Assembly (NCBI GenBank): GCA_031276565.1
Contig: JAISMS010000005.1
Span: forward strand, 1-34,582
Origin: Holosporaceae bacterium
Lineage (GTDB): Bacteria > Pseudomonadota > Alphaproteobacteria > UBA3830
Direction: 5' to 3'
DNA length: 34,582 nucleotides
Positions 1 through 7,728 of this stretch are shown piece by piece. The notes under the pieces are model-generated. The model worked only from the letters and a program-made list of their open reading frames with translations, was not told the origin of the DNA and ran no database searches. A program made the position numbers and the translations under genes. Each line of letters begins with the position of its first letter. Position 1 is the stretch's first letter.

Positions 1-85
1 ACGCATGATATTCATCGCTCCGGGTAACCGAATATTAACTTTCAGGCGGCCATAATTTCGCTTCGGAAGAGACGGAGCGTTGACG

Positions 86-1360
86 GTGAAGTTTTTATTC
101 GAGGGCGGGTTTCTGCGGCAGATCGCGGCGGCGGTGCTGTCGCTGTCAGTCGGAGCGGAAGCCTTCGGCGGAAGCGAAGTAAAAATCGTTCAGTCCGTCA
201 AGGAGGCGAAACCCGCCTTCGGCGGCAACGCGAACATCGTCCGAAGCGAAGTGAAAATCGTTCGATCCGTCGAGAAGGTGAAACCCGCCTTCGGCGGAAA
301 CGGCGTGTCCGTAGTTTTTGCCAGCGACGACAACTACGCCATGTATCTGGCGGTGGCGCTGCGGTCTTTGATCGATAATTCAAGTCGGAATCGCAGCTAC
401 GACGTCTGGATATTGGACGGCGGCATATCCGAAGACAAAAGAAAGGTCATTCTCGATCTGCCGAAGGGCTGCGGGAACTTCTCCATACGCTTCTTTGACA
501 TAAAACCCTTTGCGGAAAAACATCGGGATATTCTTCGCATGCAGCGTACGGATTTGTCGGTCGCCTGCTACTATCGCTTGTTTATCCCGCAGATATTTGC
601 CGCCTACCGCCGCATGTTGTATCTCGATTGTGACCTTTTGGTACTTGCCGACGTTGCGAAACTCTTCGACACGGACCTTGAAGGCAAGAGCATCGGAGCG
701 ATAGGAGACGGCGGCTTTCCGGTCAAACACATGCAACTGATAAGAGGAGACAAATGGCGGGAGTATTTCAACTCCGGAGTACTGTTGTTCGACGTAAAAA
801 AGGCGATGAAGGAGGATATCGGAAACAGGTGTCTGGAATATTTGTTTTCCCATAAAAATGACGACGGGAAATTTTTTGAAGACCAGGACGTCCTGAACGC
901 CGTCTGTACCGATAACCTAAAACTCATGGATTGGAAATGGAACTTCCAGGCGTTCTTTCCGGAAGAAAATCTGATTCCCGGAAAGGATGTTCTGATCAGG
1001 CATTATGTGGGTCCCAAACCCTGGAAACATAACATCGGGTTCGGGGATCTCTGGTGGAAATACGCCGAAAAAACGCCCTTCTGCAAGCAGATTATCTCAC
1101 AAAACCGACTGTCGATTATGTATTACATGATCTTTAATTACGTCAACTGTGCCGTAATATCGATTTGCAGACTGTTGCACCTGGAATGCCTGATTCCCTG
1201 CGAAAAAGCGGCTATCCCCTGCATGATGGCCCTCCTTAAAAAAGGAGTTCTGCAAAAACCGACCTTGTATCGGCGTTTTTGGGGACTCGGCGGCTCTCCG
1301 GAGACGCAGGATCGGAATGCCCCTAAGGCAGCGGCCACCGCGGCCGCGGAGCGAATTTAA
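86..1360 (+). CDS. GT8-family glycosyltransferase with N-terminal signal-like segment
   Basis: 424 aa. The catalytic part (about residue 73 onward) shows the glycosyltransferase family 8 pattern: a VVFASDDNY start of the nucleotide fold, the metal-binding DxD motif as D181-C-D183, then FNSGVLLFD and DQDVLN. The family transfers hexoses from UDP- or ADP-sugars, often to LPS core; the acceptor here is unknown. I chose GTG at 86 because GGAG lies 8 nt upstream; TTG at 80 would be only 2 nt away. From this start the N-terminus (hydrophobic core IAAAVLSLSVGAEA) looks like a signal peptide, which is odd for a normally cytosolic enzyme. Between it and the catalytic fold sits a 24-residue tandem duplication. 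The C-terminus is hydrophobic, then Ala-rich. The 3' end overlaps tsaD convergently by 38 nt. Family call firm; export is inference. Confidence 0.85.
   Translation: MKFLFEGGFLRQIAAAVLSLSVGAEAFGGSEVKIVQSVKEAKPAFGGNANIVRSEVKIVRSVEKVKPAFGGNGVSVVFASDDNYAMYLAVALRSLIDNSSRNRSYDVWILDGGISEDKRKVILDLPKGCGNFSIRFFDIKPFAEKHRDILRMQRTDLSVACYYRLFIPQIFAAYRRMLYLDCDLLVLADVAKLFDTDLEGKSIGAIGDGGFPVKHMQLIRGDKWREYFNSGVLLFDVKKAMKEDIGNRCLEYLFSHKNDDGKFFEDQDVLNAVCTDNLKLMDWKWNFQAFFPEENLIPGKDVLIRHYVGPKPWKHNIGFGDLWWKYAEKTPFCKQIISQNRLSIMYYMIFNYVNCAVISICRLLHLECLIPCEKAAIPCMMALLKKGVLQKPTLYRRFWGLGGSPETQDRNAPKAAATAAAERI
173..301 (+). repeat. Two-copy tandem repeat inside the GT8 gene (period 72 nt)
   Basis: Two 57-nt copies at 173-229 and 245-301 encode near-identical SEVKIVxSVxxxKPAFGGN segments. 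A further AFGGS just before the first copy suggests the unit began there. The period is a multiple of three, so the frame is kept. The repeat lies between the signal-like segment and the catalytic domain, so it lengthens a linker rather than the fold. Confidence 0.85.
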
Positions 1361-2330
1361 GACCGTCGCAAAGTCCGATTTTCAGTTTTTCGATTCCGAC
1401 CCAGGCCGCCATTGCGCCGTTGTCGGTACAAAGACGGAGAGGAGGAGTAAAAAATCGCATCCCGAATCGGTCGCAGACGTTTTGCAAGACAATCCCGACG
1501 GATTTATTGGCGGCGACTCCTCCGACTGCGGCCACCGCCGTAAGAGCGACGTTTTTCTTTTCGCAAACCTTCAGAGCTTCCCGCATTTTATAGGACAAAA
1601 CATCGGCGACCGCCTTTTGGAAACTCGCGCACAGATCGAATTTGTCCCGGTCCGTTTTACATTTTTCGGCCGCCAGACGAACCGCGGTCTTAAGACCGGC
1701 AAACGAAAAATCCAGCGATCCGTTTCTGCACATGGGGCGCGGCAGAGAAAATCTGCGATCGTCTCCGAAGGCGGCGGCTTTTTCGACGGCCGGACCGCCC
1801 GGATAGCCGAAGCCCAACAGTTTGGCCGTCTTATCAAACGATTCTCCGACGGAGTCGTCCGATGTTTTACCGAGGATTTCGAAATCTGCAGCGGAACGGA
1901 CGATGCACAAATGACAATGACCGCCGGAAATTGACAAGACCAGATAGGGAAATTGCACGTCGTCGGTCAGTCGAACGGACAATGCATGGGCTTCCAGATG
2001 GTTTACCGCTACGAACGGAACGTTCAGAACCATGGCCAAAGTTCTGGCAAATACGGATCCCACAATGACTCCGCCGATCAGTCCCGGACCGCAGGTCCCG
2101 GCGATCGCTGACGTTTCGGACAGCTCGGAGCCCGCATCCTCCAGCGCCTTTTTCACCGTGAAATCTATTTTTTCCAGGTGCGCCCGCGCCGCCGTTTCCG
2201 GCACGACTCCTCCGAATGGCTTATGTTCTTCGATTTGGGAACAGATTACGTTCGACAGAATTTCTTTTTCGTCCGTCACCAACGCCGCCGCCGTCTCGTC
2301 GCAGCTGGATTCAATGCCGAGTACTTTCAC
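1323..2330 (-). CDS. tsaD: tRNA N6-threonylcarbamoyladenosine transferase TsaD
   Basis: 335 aa, normal for the Kae1/TsaD/Gcp family. With TsaB and TsaE it transfers the threonylcarbamoyl group to A37 of ANN-decoding tRNAs in the cytoplasm. The protein opens MKVLGIESSCDETA. The metal-binding HLEAH motif falls at H111 and H115, the same numbering as in E. coli, and the C-terminus ends RPRWPLP as in the family. The GTG start shares the sequence GTGA with the lpxC stop, so the two genes overlap by 4 nt and are probably translationally coupled. A longer frame exists upstream but would lie inside lpxC. The stop lies 38 nt inside the end of the opposing glycosyltransferase gene. Confidence 0.96.
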   Translation of the reverse strand: MKVLGIESSCDETAAALVTDEKEILSNVICSQIEEHKPFGGVVPETAARAHLEKIDFTVKKALEDAGSELSETSAIAGTCGPGLIGGVIVGSVFARTLAMVLNVPFVAVNHLEAHALSVRLTDDVQFPYLVLSISGGHCHLCIVRSAADFEILGKTSDDSVGESFDKTAKLLGFGYPGGPAVEKAAAFGDDRRFSLPRPMCRNGSLDFSFAGLKTAVRLAAEKCKTDRDKFDLCASFQKAVADVLSYKMREALKVCEKKNVALTAVAAVGGVAANKSVGIVLQNVCDRFGMRFFTPPLRLCTDNGAMAAWVGIEKLKIGLCDGLKFAPRPRWPLP

Positions 2331-3166
2331 TTTTGAATCTCGAAATTGCTTTTTTCTTCGAAAAGAGCCCGGATGAGCAGATTGTTCATGCGATGGCCGG
2401 GACAAAATGCGTCGAAACGACCGATGATTCGGCATCCGGTAAGGGATAAATCCCCCGCGACGTCCAGAATCTTATGGCGAACCGGTTCGTCCGGAAACCT
2501 CAGGCCGCCTTTGTTGAGAGGCCGTCCCGCATCGTCGAAAACGACCGTGTTTTCGAGAGAAGTTCCGACGGCAAGGTTGTTTTTTCTCAGAAATTCAGCG
2601 TCCGACAGGAAACCGAAAGTCCTCGCCGGAGCTATTTTCGTAATAAAGTCATCTTTTGAAAAATCGAAGGAAAGCGGCTCCGTTTTCAGACCTTTTGCCG
2701 TAAAATCACACTCGATGTTTACGGAAAACGAATCCTCTGCCGGAGACAGCGAAGCCCGCCTTTCCCCGTCCGCCACCTTTACCGGTTTCAGCACCTTCAA
2801 AACGGGGCGTTTGGCGGAAAGTTCCGCGACGCCGACCGCCAAAATCGCCTCGACGAACTCCCGGGCGCTGCCGTCGGATATGGGGATTTCGCCGTTTTCG
2901 ACTTTTATCGTCGCGTCCGTTATTCCGATCCCGTACAGCGCGGCGGCCAGATGCTCCGTCGTTGAAACGCATGAACCGTTTGCGCCGAACAGCCGGGTAC
3001 ACATAACCGTATCCCGCGCGGCTTCAAAGGTTGCGGGAATAACGTCATCTTCCGTGACAAAAACGATTCCCTCGTCCCCGGGAGCGACCGAAATACGACA
3101 ACCGCAGCCGGAATGCACTCCGATTCCTTCGAACGCCACGGCGGAATTTAGAGTTCTCCGAAACAA
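2327..3166 (-). CDS. lpxC: UDP-3-O-acyl-N-acetylglucosamine deacetylase LpxC
   Basis: 279 aa from the chosen TTG. LpxC is the zinc-dependent, committed step of lipid A synthesis in the cytoplasm. Seen: GIGVHSG near the start, TTEHLAAALYG (first zinc His), ARTFGF, RHKILDVAGDL (zinc His and Asp) and GHRMNN (catalytic His region). The frame is open to a TTG at 3223. I prefer TTG 3166 because GGAG lies 6 nt upstream, the distance to GIGVHSG then matches other LpxC proteins, and a TATAAT at 3242-3237 would put transcription start almost on top of 3223. The other lpx genes are 16 kb away; here lpxC is coupled to tsaD. Confidence 0.93.
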   Translation of the reverse strand: MFRRTLNSAVAFEGIGVHSGCGCRISVAPGDEGIVFVTEDDVIPATFEAARDTVMCTRLFGANGSCVSTTEHLAAALYGIGITDATIKVENGEIPISDGSAREFVEAILAVGVAELSAKRPVLKVLKPVKVADGERRASLSPAEDSFSVNIECDFTAKGLKTEPLSFDFSKDDFITKIAPARTFGFLSDAEFLRKNNLAVGTSLENTVVFDDAGRPLNKGGLRFPDEPVRHKILDVAGDLSLTGCRIIGRFDAFCPGHRMNNLLIRALFEEKSNFEIQK

Positions 3167-3236
3167 AAAAAGCTCCGTCAGTTTTTCAGTCTGAATAGTA
3201 GTAGAGGTCTTGATTTTTATCAACGTTTCTTGTAAT

Positions 3237-3242
3237 ATTATA
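3237..3242 (-). promoter_or_regulatory. Possible -10 box for lpxC-tsaD
   Basis: A perfect TATAAT on the minus strand about 70 nt upstream of the preferred lpxC start. No good -35 box is visible at the right distance, so this is only a partial match. Confidence 0.35.
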
Positions 3243-3270
3243 TCAGGTCGGGACGTGATGTTCTCCTTGT

Positions 3271-3298
3271 TTGTGTTTTTGTTTCATATTTCTATATT
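3271..3298 (+). promoter_or_regulatory. Possible promoter for gapR-pgeF-prs-rplY-pth
   Basis: TTGTGT (3271-3276), a 16-nt spacer and TATATT (3293-3298) lie 46 nt upstream of the gapR start, in the divergent gap between lpxC and gapR. The match to sigma-70 consensus is moderate. Confidence 0.35.
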
Positions 3299-3343
3299 AC
3301 GTCTCGGCCTGTCTGTTCCTTAAAAAGCGAGAGGGCAAGAACC

Positions 3344-3613
3344 GTGCATTCGAGCGACGCAAATAAGCTTAAGCAATATATCGAAAAAATTGAAAATCTG
3401 GAAACGGAAAAGTCTGAAGTCCTGGAGTATATCTCGGACGTTTATCGACAAGCAAAATCGGACGGTTTCGATCCCGCAATCATGAGAAAAGTCATAAGAT
3501 TGAAAAAGATGAAAACCGAAGATCGGGAAACTCAGGATATGCTGCTGGATACCTACATGTCGGCATTGGGACTGATTCCTTCCGGCGAAGAAAATCGTGA
3601 AAATAACGTCTGA
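3344..3613 (+). CDS. gapR: GapR-like DUF2312 DNA-binding protein
   Basis: 89 aa. It matches the alphaproteobacterial DUF2312/UPF0335 family: LKQYIEKIENLE coiled coil at the N-terminus, YRQAKSDGFDPAIMRKVIRL in the middle, and LDTYMSALGL near the end. In Caulobacter, GapR is a nucleoid protein that binds overtwisted AT-rich DNA ahead of replication and transcription. The GTG start has GAGGG 8 nt upstream. The gene overlaps the next one (pgeF) by 17 nt and heads a five-gene cluster with translation and nucleotide genes. Family assignment is strong; the cell-cycle role is carried over from Caulobacter. Confidence 0.88.
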   Translation: MHSSDANKLKQYIEKIENLETEKSEVLEYISDVYRQAKSDGFDPAIMRKVIRLKKMKTEDRETQDMLLDTYMSALGLIPSGEENRENNV

Positions 3614-4337
3614 CACAATTGACCCGACGCTCGCCGTCCACGGCTTTTTCGGACGAAAATACGGCAAAAGCTCCGGCGCGTACGCTTCTCTCAATTGCAG
3701 CAAATTCGTCGGAGACAATCCGGCGGCGGTTTTGCGAAATCTTGAAATCGTAAGGCGCGACCTCGGCGCAAAAAAGCTGATAACCCTCAAGCAGGTTCAC
3801 GGAAACGTCTGCATCGTCGCCGACGACGAAACGGAATCCGACGTCGAAGCCGACGCGGTCGTAACCCGCATTCCCGGGATCGGAATCGGAGTTCTGACGG
3901 CGGATTGCGCCCCTGTTCTCCTGGCGGATAAAAAAACCGGAACGGTCGGAGCGGCGCATGCCGGATGGCGCGGAGCAGTTGCCGGAGTTCTCGAATCCGC
4001 GATTCGGAAAATGCGGGAACTCGGAAGCGATCCCCGGGATATCGTTGCGGTCATCGGTCCGTGCATATCTCCGGACAGCTGCGAAACGGACGAGGAGTTT
4101 GCAAAGAACTTCAAACGAAACGAAGTTTGCCTGTTCGTCGCGAATTCGAAGTTGCATTTCGATCTGCCCCGCTACTGCCTTAAACGTCTGACAGAGGCCG
4201 GAGTGCCGGAAAACGGCACGGACTTCGTCGACGTCGATACATTCGCCTCCCCGGAGGATTACTTCAGCTATCGTTTCGCCAACAGAAATTCAAAAGGAAT
4301 TTGCGGCCGACAAATTTCGGCCATATGCCCGAGGTAG
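3597..4337 (+). CDS. pgeF: Peptidoglycan editing factor PgeF / YfiH-type protein
   Basis: 246 aa, typical for the YfiH (multicopper polyphenol oxidase/laccase-like) family. In E. coli, PgeF removes wrongly incorporated residues from peptidoglycan precursors; purine nucleoside activity is also reported for the family. The three metal-site segments are present in order: LKQVHGN, LTADCAPVLL and AAHAGWRG, followed by IGPCI. The GTG start lies inside the gapR end, with only a weak purine-rich ribosome site. Its TAG stop is 3 nt before the prs ATG and falls within the prs ribosome-binding region. Confidence 0.9.
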   Translation: MKITSDTIDPTLAVHGFFGRKYGKSSGAYASLNCSKFVGDNPAAVLRNLEIVRRDLGAKKLITLKQVHGNVCIVADDETESDVEADAVVTRIPGIGIGVLTADCAPVLLADKKTGTVGAAHAGWRGAVAGVLESAIRKMRELGSDPRDIVAVIGPCISPDSCETDEEFAKNFKRNEVCLFVANSKLHFDLPRYCLKRLTEAGVPENGTDFVDVDTFASPEDYFSYRFANRNSKGICGRQISAICPR

Positions 4338-4340
4338 AAA

Positions 4341-5207
4341 ATGGAAATAATTCATACTTCAAATTCGCGAGAACCGGCCAAATCTCTGGCCAAGGAACTC
4401 TCTTTTTCGGCGTTTTCCGCCAATGTTCGGCGTTTCGCCAACGGAGAGATTGTCGTTTCGCTGCCGAAATCTTTCCGGGAGGCGATCGTTCTCTCTTCCC
4501 CCGTAAAAAATGAAGACTGGATAGAGTTGTTTCTTCTGCTGGACGCTCTTCGGGAAGCGGAAAAACTGATTTTATGCTTGCCCTACATGGGGTATTCGCG
4601 GCAGGATAAGTTGATCGGCAACGAGTCCTTCGGCGCGGGTTTATTTCCCCGTCTGCTGGACACCTTCAACATATCCCGTTGTATTATTTTGGAAAACCAT
4701 TGCGAACCGTTAATTCGAACGCCGACGGTTTCCTTGTCCGCAACCGGGATTTTCGAAACAAACATCATGAGCAAATACAGCGCCGATCGGATAGTCGTCG
4801 TTTCCCCCGACATCGGAGGCGCCTATCGGGCCAACGAAGTCGCCAAAGCTCTGCGCTGCGGCTTCGCCATATGCAACAAAGCCCGCGACGTATTCGGAGA
4901 GTTAAAAAAAACGGAGGTCATCGGCGACGTGCGGGATAAAATCTGCATTTTGATCGATGACATAGTCGATACGGGAGCGACCCTGTGCCACGCCGCCGAC
5001 GCTCTGGCGAAGTCCGGATGCAGAGGAACGGAAGCCCGCGTCGTTCACGGAGTCCTTTCGCCCGGATCGATTGCAAGATTGGAAAAATCCGACATAATCG
5101 AGATCGTCATAACCGACAGCATCTGCGGAAACGAGACGCTTCCGCCGAAGTTTAAAAAAATATCCGTCGCTTCATTGATGGCAGACGCGATTCGGTGTAT
5201 GTTATGA
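4341..5207 (+). CDS. prs: Ribose-phosphate pyrophosphokinase (PRPP synthetase), divergent
   Basis: 288 aa, about 25 shorter than E. coli Prs. The enzyme makes PRPP from ribose-5-phosphate and ATP. The PRPP loop is well kept (ILIDDIVDTGAT), as are YSRQD and the VSPDIGG segment with its Mg-binding Asp. Several usual signatures are altered: FSDGE is FANGE, the DLHAEQIQGFF stretch is replaced by ENHCEPLIR with only the His kept, and KRR is KAR. It is therefore a real family member but unusual. The context prs-rplY-pth is classic in proteobacteria and supports the call. It could be a low-activity or altered-regulation version. Confidence 0.85.
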   Translation: MEIIHTSNSREPAKSLAKELSFSAFSANVRRFANGEIVVSLPKSFREAIVLSSPVKNEDWIELFLLLDALREAEKLILCLPYMGYSRQDKLIGNESFGAGLFPRLLDTFNISRCIILENHCEPLIRTPTVSLSATGIFETNIMSKYSADRIVVVSPDIGGAYRANEVAKALRCGFAICNKARDVFGELKKTEVIGDVRDKICILIDDIVDTGATLCHAADALAKSGCRGTEARVVHGVLSPGSIARLEKSDIIEIVITDSICGNETLPPKFKKISVASLMADAIRCML

Positions 5208-5230
5208 CGACTTAATCGGGAATTTTTACA

Positions 5231-5875
5231 ATGTCCACTATTGTTTTAGAAGCAAAAAACAGAGAAAAATGCGGAACCGGCGCCGCGCGATCCTGCAGAA
5301 AAGACGGGCAGGTACCCTGCATAATTTACGGAGACGCCAAAAAGCCGGAGTCCGTGTCGGTGTCCTCGGATTCGCTAAACAGATACGTTCATAAACCGAA
5401 TTTTTTTTCCACGGTTTTTGAAATAAAAGGCGTCGGAGGAAAAGGACAAAAATTTGTGGCCAAGGACGTTCAGTTCCATCCGGTTACTAATCTGCCGCTT
5501 CACGTCGATTTCATGAGAGTGGGAAAAGGGAGTCGGGTTTCCGTTCGCGTTCCGTTGATTTTCGTTAACGAGCTCGCTTCTCCGGGATTAAAATCCGGCG
5601 GCGTCTTGAATGTGTTGGTGCACGAAATAGACGTTGTCTGCGATCCCGAGGATATTCCCGAAAATATAGAGATAGATCTGACGGGATTTGAGTTCCATCA
5701 CACCGTTCACGCGCATGACGTCAAGCTTCGGGACGGCGTGACTCTTCCGATCGGCTGTAAAAATTTCACCATTGCCACGGTTGTCGCTCCTACCGTAATG
5801 AAGAAAGAGGAGACGGAGGAGGAAAAAGCGACGGCGACTGCCGATAAGACCGGCGGAGCTACGACCGCCGCATGA
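5231..5875 (+). CDS. rplY: 50S ribosomal protein L25, long CTC type
   Basis: 214 aa. An N-terminal L25 5S-rRNA-binding domain (EKCGTGAARSCRKDGQVPCI, then YG) is followed by the CTC-type beta domain (about residues 95-185) and a low-complexity tail rich in Glu, Lys, Thr and Ala. This long form is the usual one in alphaproteobacteria. The 3' end overlaps pth by 4 nt (ATGA), so the two are translationally coupled. Confidence 0.95.
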   Translation: MSTIVLEAKNREKCGTGAARSCRKDGQVPCIIYGDAKKPESVSVSSDSLNRYVHKPNFFSTVFEIKGVGGKGQKFVAKDVQFHPVTNLPLHVDFMRVGKGSRVSVRVPLIFVNELASPGLKSGGVLNVLVHEIDVVCDPEDIPENIEIDLTGFEFHHTVHAHDVKLRDGVTLPIGCKNFTIATVVAPTVMKKEETEEEKATATADKTGGATTAA

Positions 5876-6456
5876 CGATAAATGCGCTTCTGGTCGGCCT
5901 CGGGAATCCGGGGGATCAATACAAAAACACCAGACATAACGTCGGTTTTATGGCTGCAGACGCTTTGGCGGAAAGCGCCGGAGCGCCTGCGTTCAAAAGA
6001 ACCGCAGCGGCTTCGGCTGATGTGACCGCCTTCGATGCGGACGACAGGAGAATAATCGTCGCAAAACCTCTTACTTTCATGAATATGTCCGGACGGGCCG
6101 TGCGTTTTCTTTCGGATTTTTATAAAATTCCCCCGGAAATGATTTTTGTCTTCCATGACGACATCGAACTCGATTTCGCCCGCGTCAAGACGAAAAAGGG
6201 CGGAGGAAGCGCCGGACATAACGGACTGAGAAGCATAGACAATCTGATCGGCAAAGATTACCGGCGTGTCAGAATCGGAGTCGGACGACCGGCGGAACGC
6301 TTCATGGTACCTTCCCATGTGCTGAGCGATTTTTTGGAAGAGGAAAAAAAAGTTTTGCCGAACGTATTTTCCGAAATATTCCGGAATATTTCCCTGCTCT
6401 TCGACGACGGCGAGCAATTCGAATCGAAAATAAACGCCGCAGCGGCGAAAAATTAA
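5872..6456 (+). CDS. pth: Peptidyl-tRNA hydrolase
   Basis: 194 aa, full length. It recycles peptidyl-tRNA dropped from ribosomes. Visible family motifs: GLGNPGDQYKNTRHNVGF (with the active-site Asn and catalytic His), KPLTFMNMSG, FHDDIEL (catalytic Asp) and GGGSAGHNGLRSI. The ATG overlaps the rplY stop. The ychF gene that often follows pth is not here; a non-coding stretch and an orphan gene follow instead. Confidence 0.97.
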   Translation: MTINALLVGLGNPGDQYKNTRHNVGFMAADALAESAGAPAFKRTAAASADVTAFDADDRRIIVAKPLTFMNMSGRAVRFLSDFYKIPPEMIFVFHDDIELDFARVKTKKGGGSAGHNGLRSIDNLIGKDYRRVRIGVGRPAERFMVPSHVLSDFLEEEKKVLPNVFSEIFRNISLLFDDGEQFESKINAAAAKN

Positions 6457-6855
6457 ACGAAGCGGATTATTCTGCGCGCCGAAAAGGCAAGCTGTAATTA
6501 TAATATCAGAACGAAATAAACGGTATTTTCGAAAGTTTTTAGGGTTAAAATTTTAAGCAAAAGCATCAGTCGGAGCATACAAACCCGAAAATCAAAAAAT
6601 CCTCACGGAGAAGATATATGCCCGCACAGGCGACGGTAATTGCAACAATAGGAAAAATTATTTTTTTCGTTAATGGAGAGATTGCATGCCAAAAACAGAT
6701 GAGATACAATTGAAAAACACAGCGTTTTATGCCGATCGTTGAGCAATGATTTAAAAAATCCCGACGAGAATGCCGAACGCGAGTTTCCGTCAATGTCCTT
6801 CCGGTTTTCGCTATTTCATTGTCGGATTCGGCTGTTAATATTTAGGAGGTATGAT
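6457..6855. other. Non-coding gap between pth and the first orphan gene
   Basis: About 400 nt. It contains one good promoter (6682-6710) firing towards the orphan gene. I see no convincing terminator after pth and no RNA gene. The downstream reading frame extends back to TTG 6739, but that start has no ribosome site, whereas a strong one precedes ATG 6856. Confidence 0.5.
6682..6710 (+). promoter_or_regulatory. Sigma-70-like promoter of orphan gene 6856-7536
   Basis: TTGCAT (6682-6687), a 17-nt spacer and TACAAT (6705-6710). This predicts a leader of about 140 nt before the ATG at 6856. Confidence 0.5.
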
Positions 6856-7536
6856 ATGTTTAACGGCAACCCGTATGACATAATAAAAAGCATATGTAAC
6901 GCATGTATCGGCAGTGCAGCGTATCTTGGAAGCATGGGTATAATCGGAGACGTGAGCGGAATGGAGAAATCAGGTACGAAAATGCCAGTTATAGCCTATT
7001 ATAAAAATGAAGGGCCCGAATTATCGAAATATCATGAAAGATTATCTGATCCGAGCGTCGGATTTAAGTACTTTATGCCAAGATCGGACGAGGAGATTTT
7101 AGGGCTGCACGGCATTTGGACAACCGGCAAAGTCGCCGATTATGATTGTCTGTCTTCGGAAGAAGTGTTGTGGGGTCAGGTATTATCAGTTATTAACGGC
7201 GAATTGGTAACCAGAAGCATCGATAAAGAACCGGCTGCAATCAGAGCATTCATTAAAGATTTTCGTAAATTTATTTGCGCTGTTGACGGATTCGCCGATA
7301 AAATTTTTATAAAGCCTCTGATTTCACCTTTTAACGGACTCTTACCCAAATTGAGATTATTTATTGATTCCGTAGCCTTTAAAATTTCAAGAGATCCGTC
7401 GTTGTCTTGGGAATCTTGTTATGTAGTTTATACTGCTTCCGAGTTGGATCGCATTATATCTTCCGGTAAATTTTTTTCCTCCGTCGGCTTCGAAAAGTGT
7501 TTCCTGCAATCTTATGCCGAAGCGGCAATGCACTAA
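6856..7536 (+). CDS. Hypothetical protein (orphan)
   Basis: 226 aa; I do not recognise the family. The start is ATG 6856, with AGGAGG 6 nt upstream, one of the strongest ribosome sites in the window. The short N-terminal segment around residues 8-30 (SICNACIGSAAYLGSMG) is small-residue rich but not a clear membrane span. The rest looks globular, with a mix of charged and aromatic residues and no metal-binding or nucleotide-binding motif I can name. It uses more AT-rich codons than its neighbours and has its own promoter, so it may have been acquired independently. It faces a second orphan gene on the opposite strand. Confidence 0.7.
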   Translation: MFNGNPYDIIKSICNACIGSAAYLGSMGIIGDVSGMEKSGTKMPVIAYYKNEGPELSKYHERLSDPSVGFKYFMPRSDEEILGLHGIWTTGKVADYDCLSSEEVLWGQVLSVINGELVTRSIDKEPAAIRAFIKDFRKFICAVDGFADKIFIKPLISPFNGLLPKLRLFIDSVAFKISRDPSLSWESCYVVYTASELDRIISSGKFFSSVGFEKCFLQSYAEAAMH

Positions 7537-7728
7537 AGCTTTGCAGCCGGGAAACGGCGGGCGACTATCATCGGAATCCCCCCTTTTCCCGCAATTTTCG
7601 AATGTCGCAATTTATCCGGAACAGTCAACCGTATTAGAAAATCGGGGTTTGCCTTCTGTTTTTAAGAGACGCTATAAAGAATAAACGGCGAATACGGATG
7701 AATATATCTCCGGAAATTTTCAAATCAC
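7537..7728. other. Convergent gap between the two orphan genes
   Basis: About 190 nt. A short GCCG/CGGC hairpin just after the plus-strand stop could be a weak terminator, but no T-run follows. A promoter-like pair TTGCCT (7649-7654) and TATAAA (7673-7678), 18 nt apart, points towards the antisense strand of the next gene. Confidence 0.35.

Noticed and set aside
2346-3194. Long plus-strand frame opposite lpxC
   Set aside because: Ser/Pro/Arg-rich shadow of the firmly identified lpxC.
6566-6793. Minus-strand 75-codon frame with a membrane-span-like segment
   Set aside because: Its only start is a TTG with poor spacing to a ribosome site, and it covers the plus-strand promoter at 6682-6710. 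Hydrophobic stretches arise easily in this AT-rich gap.
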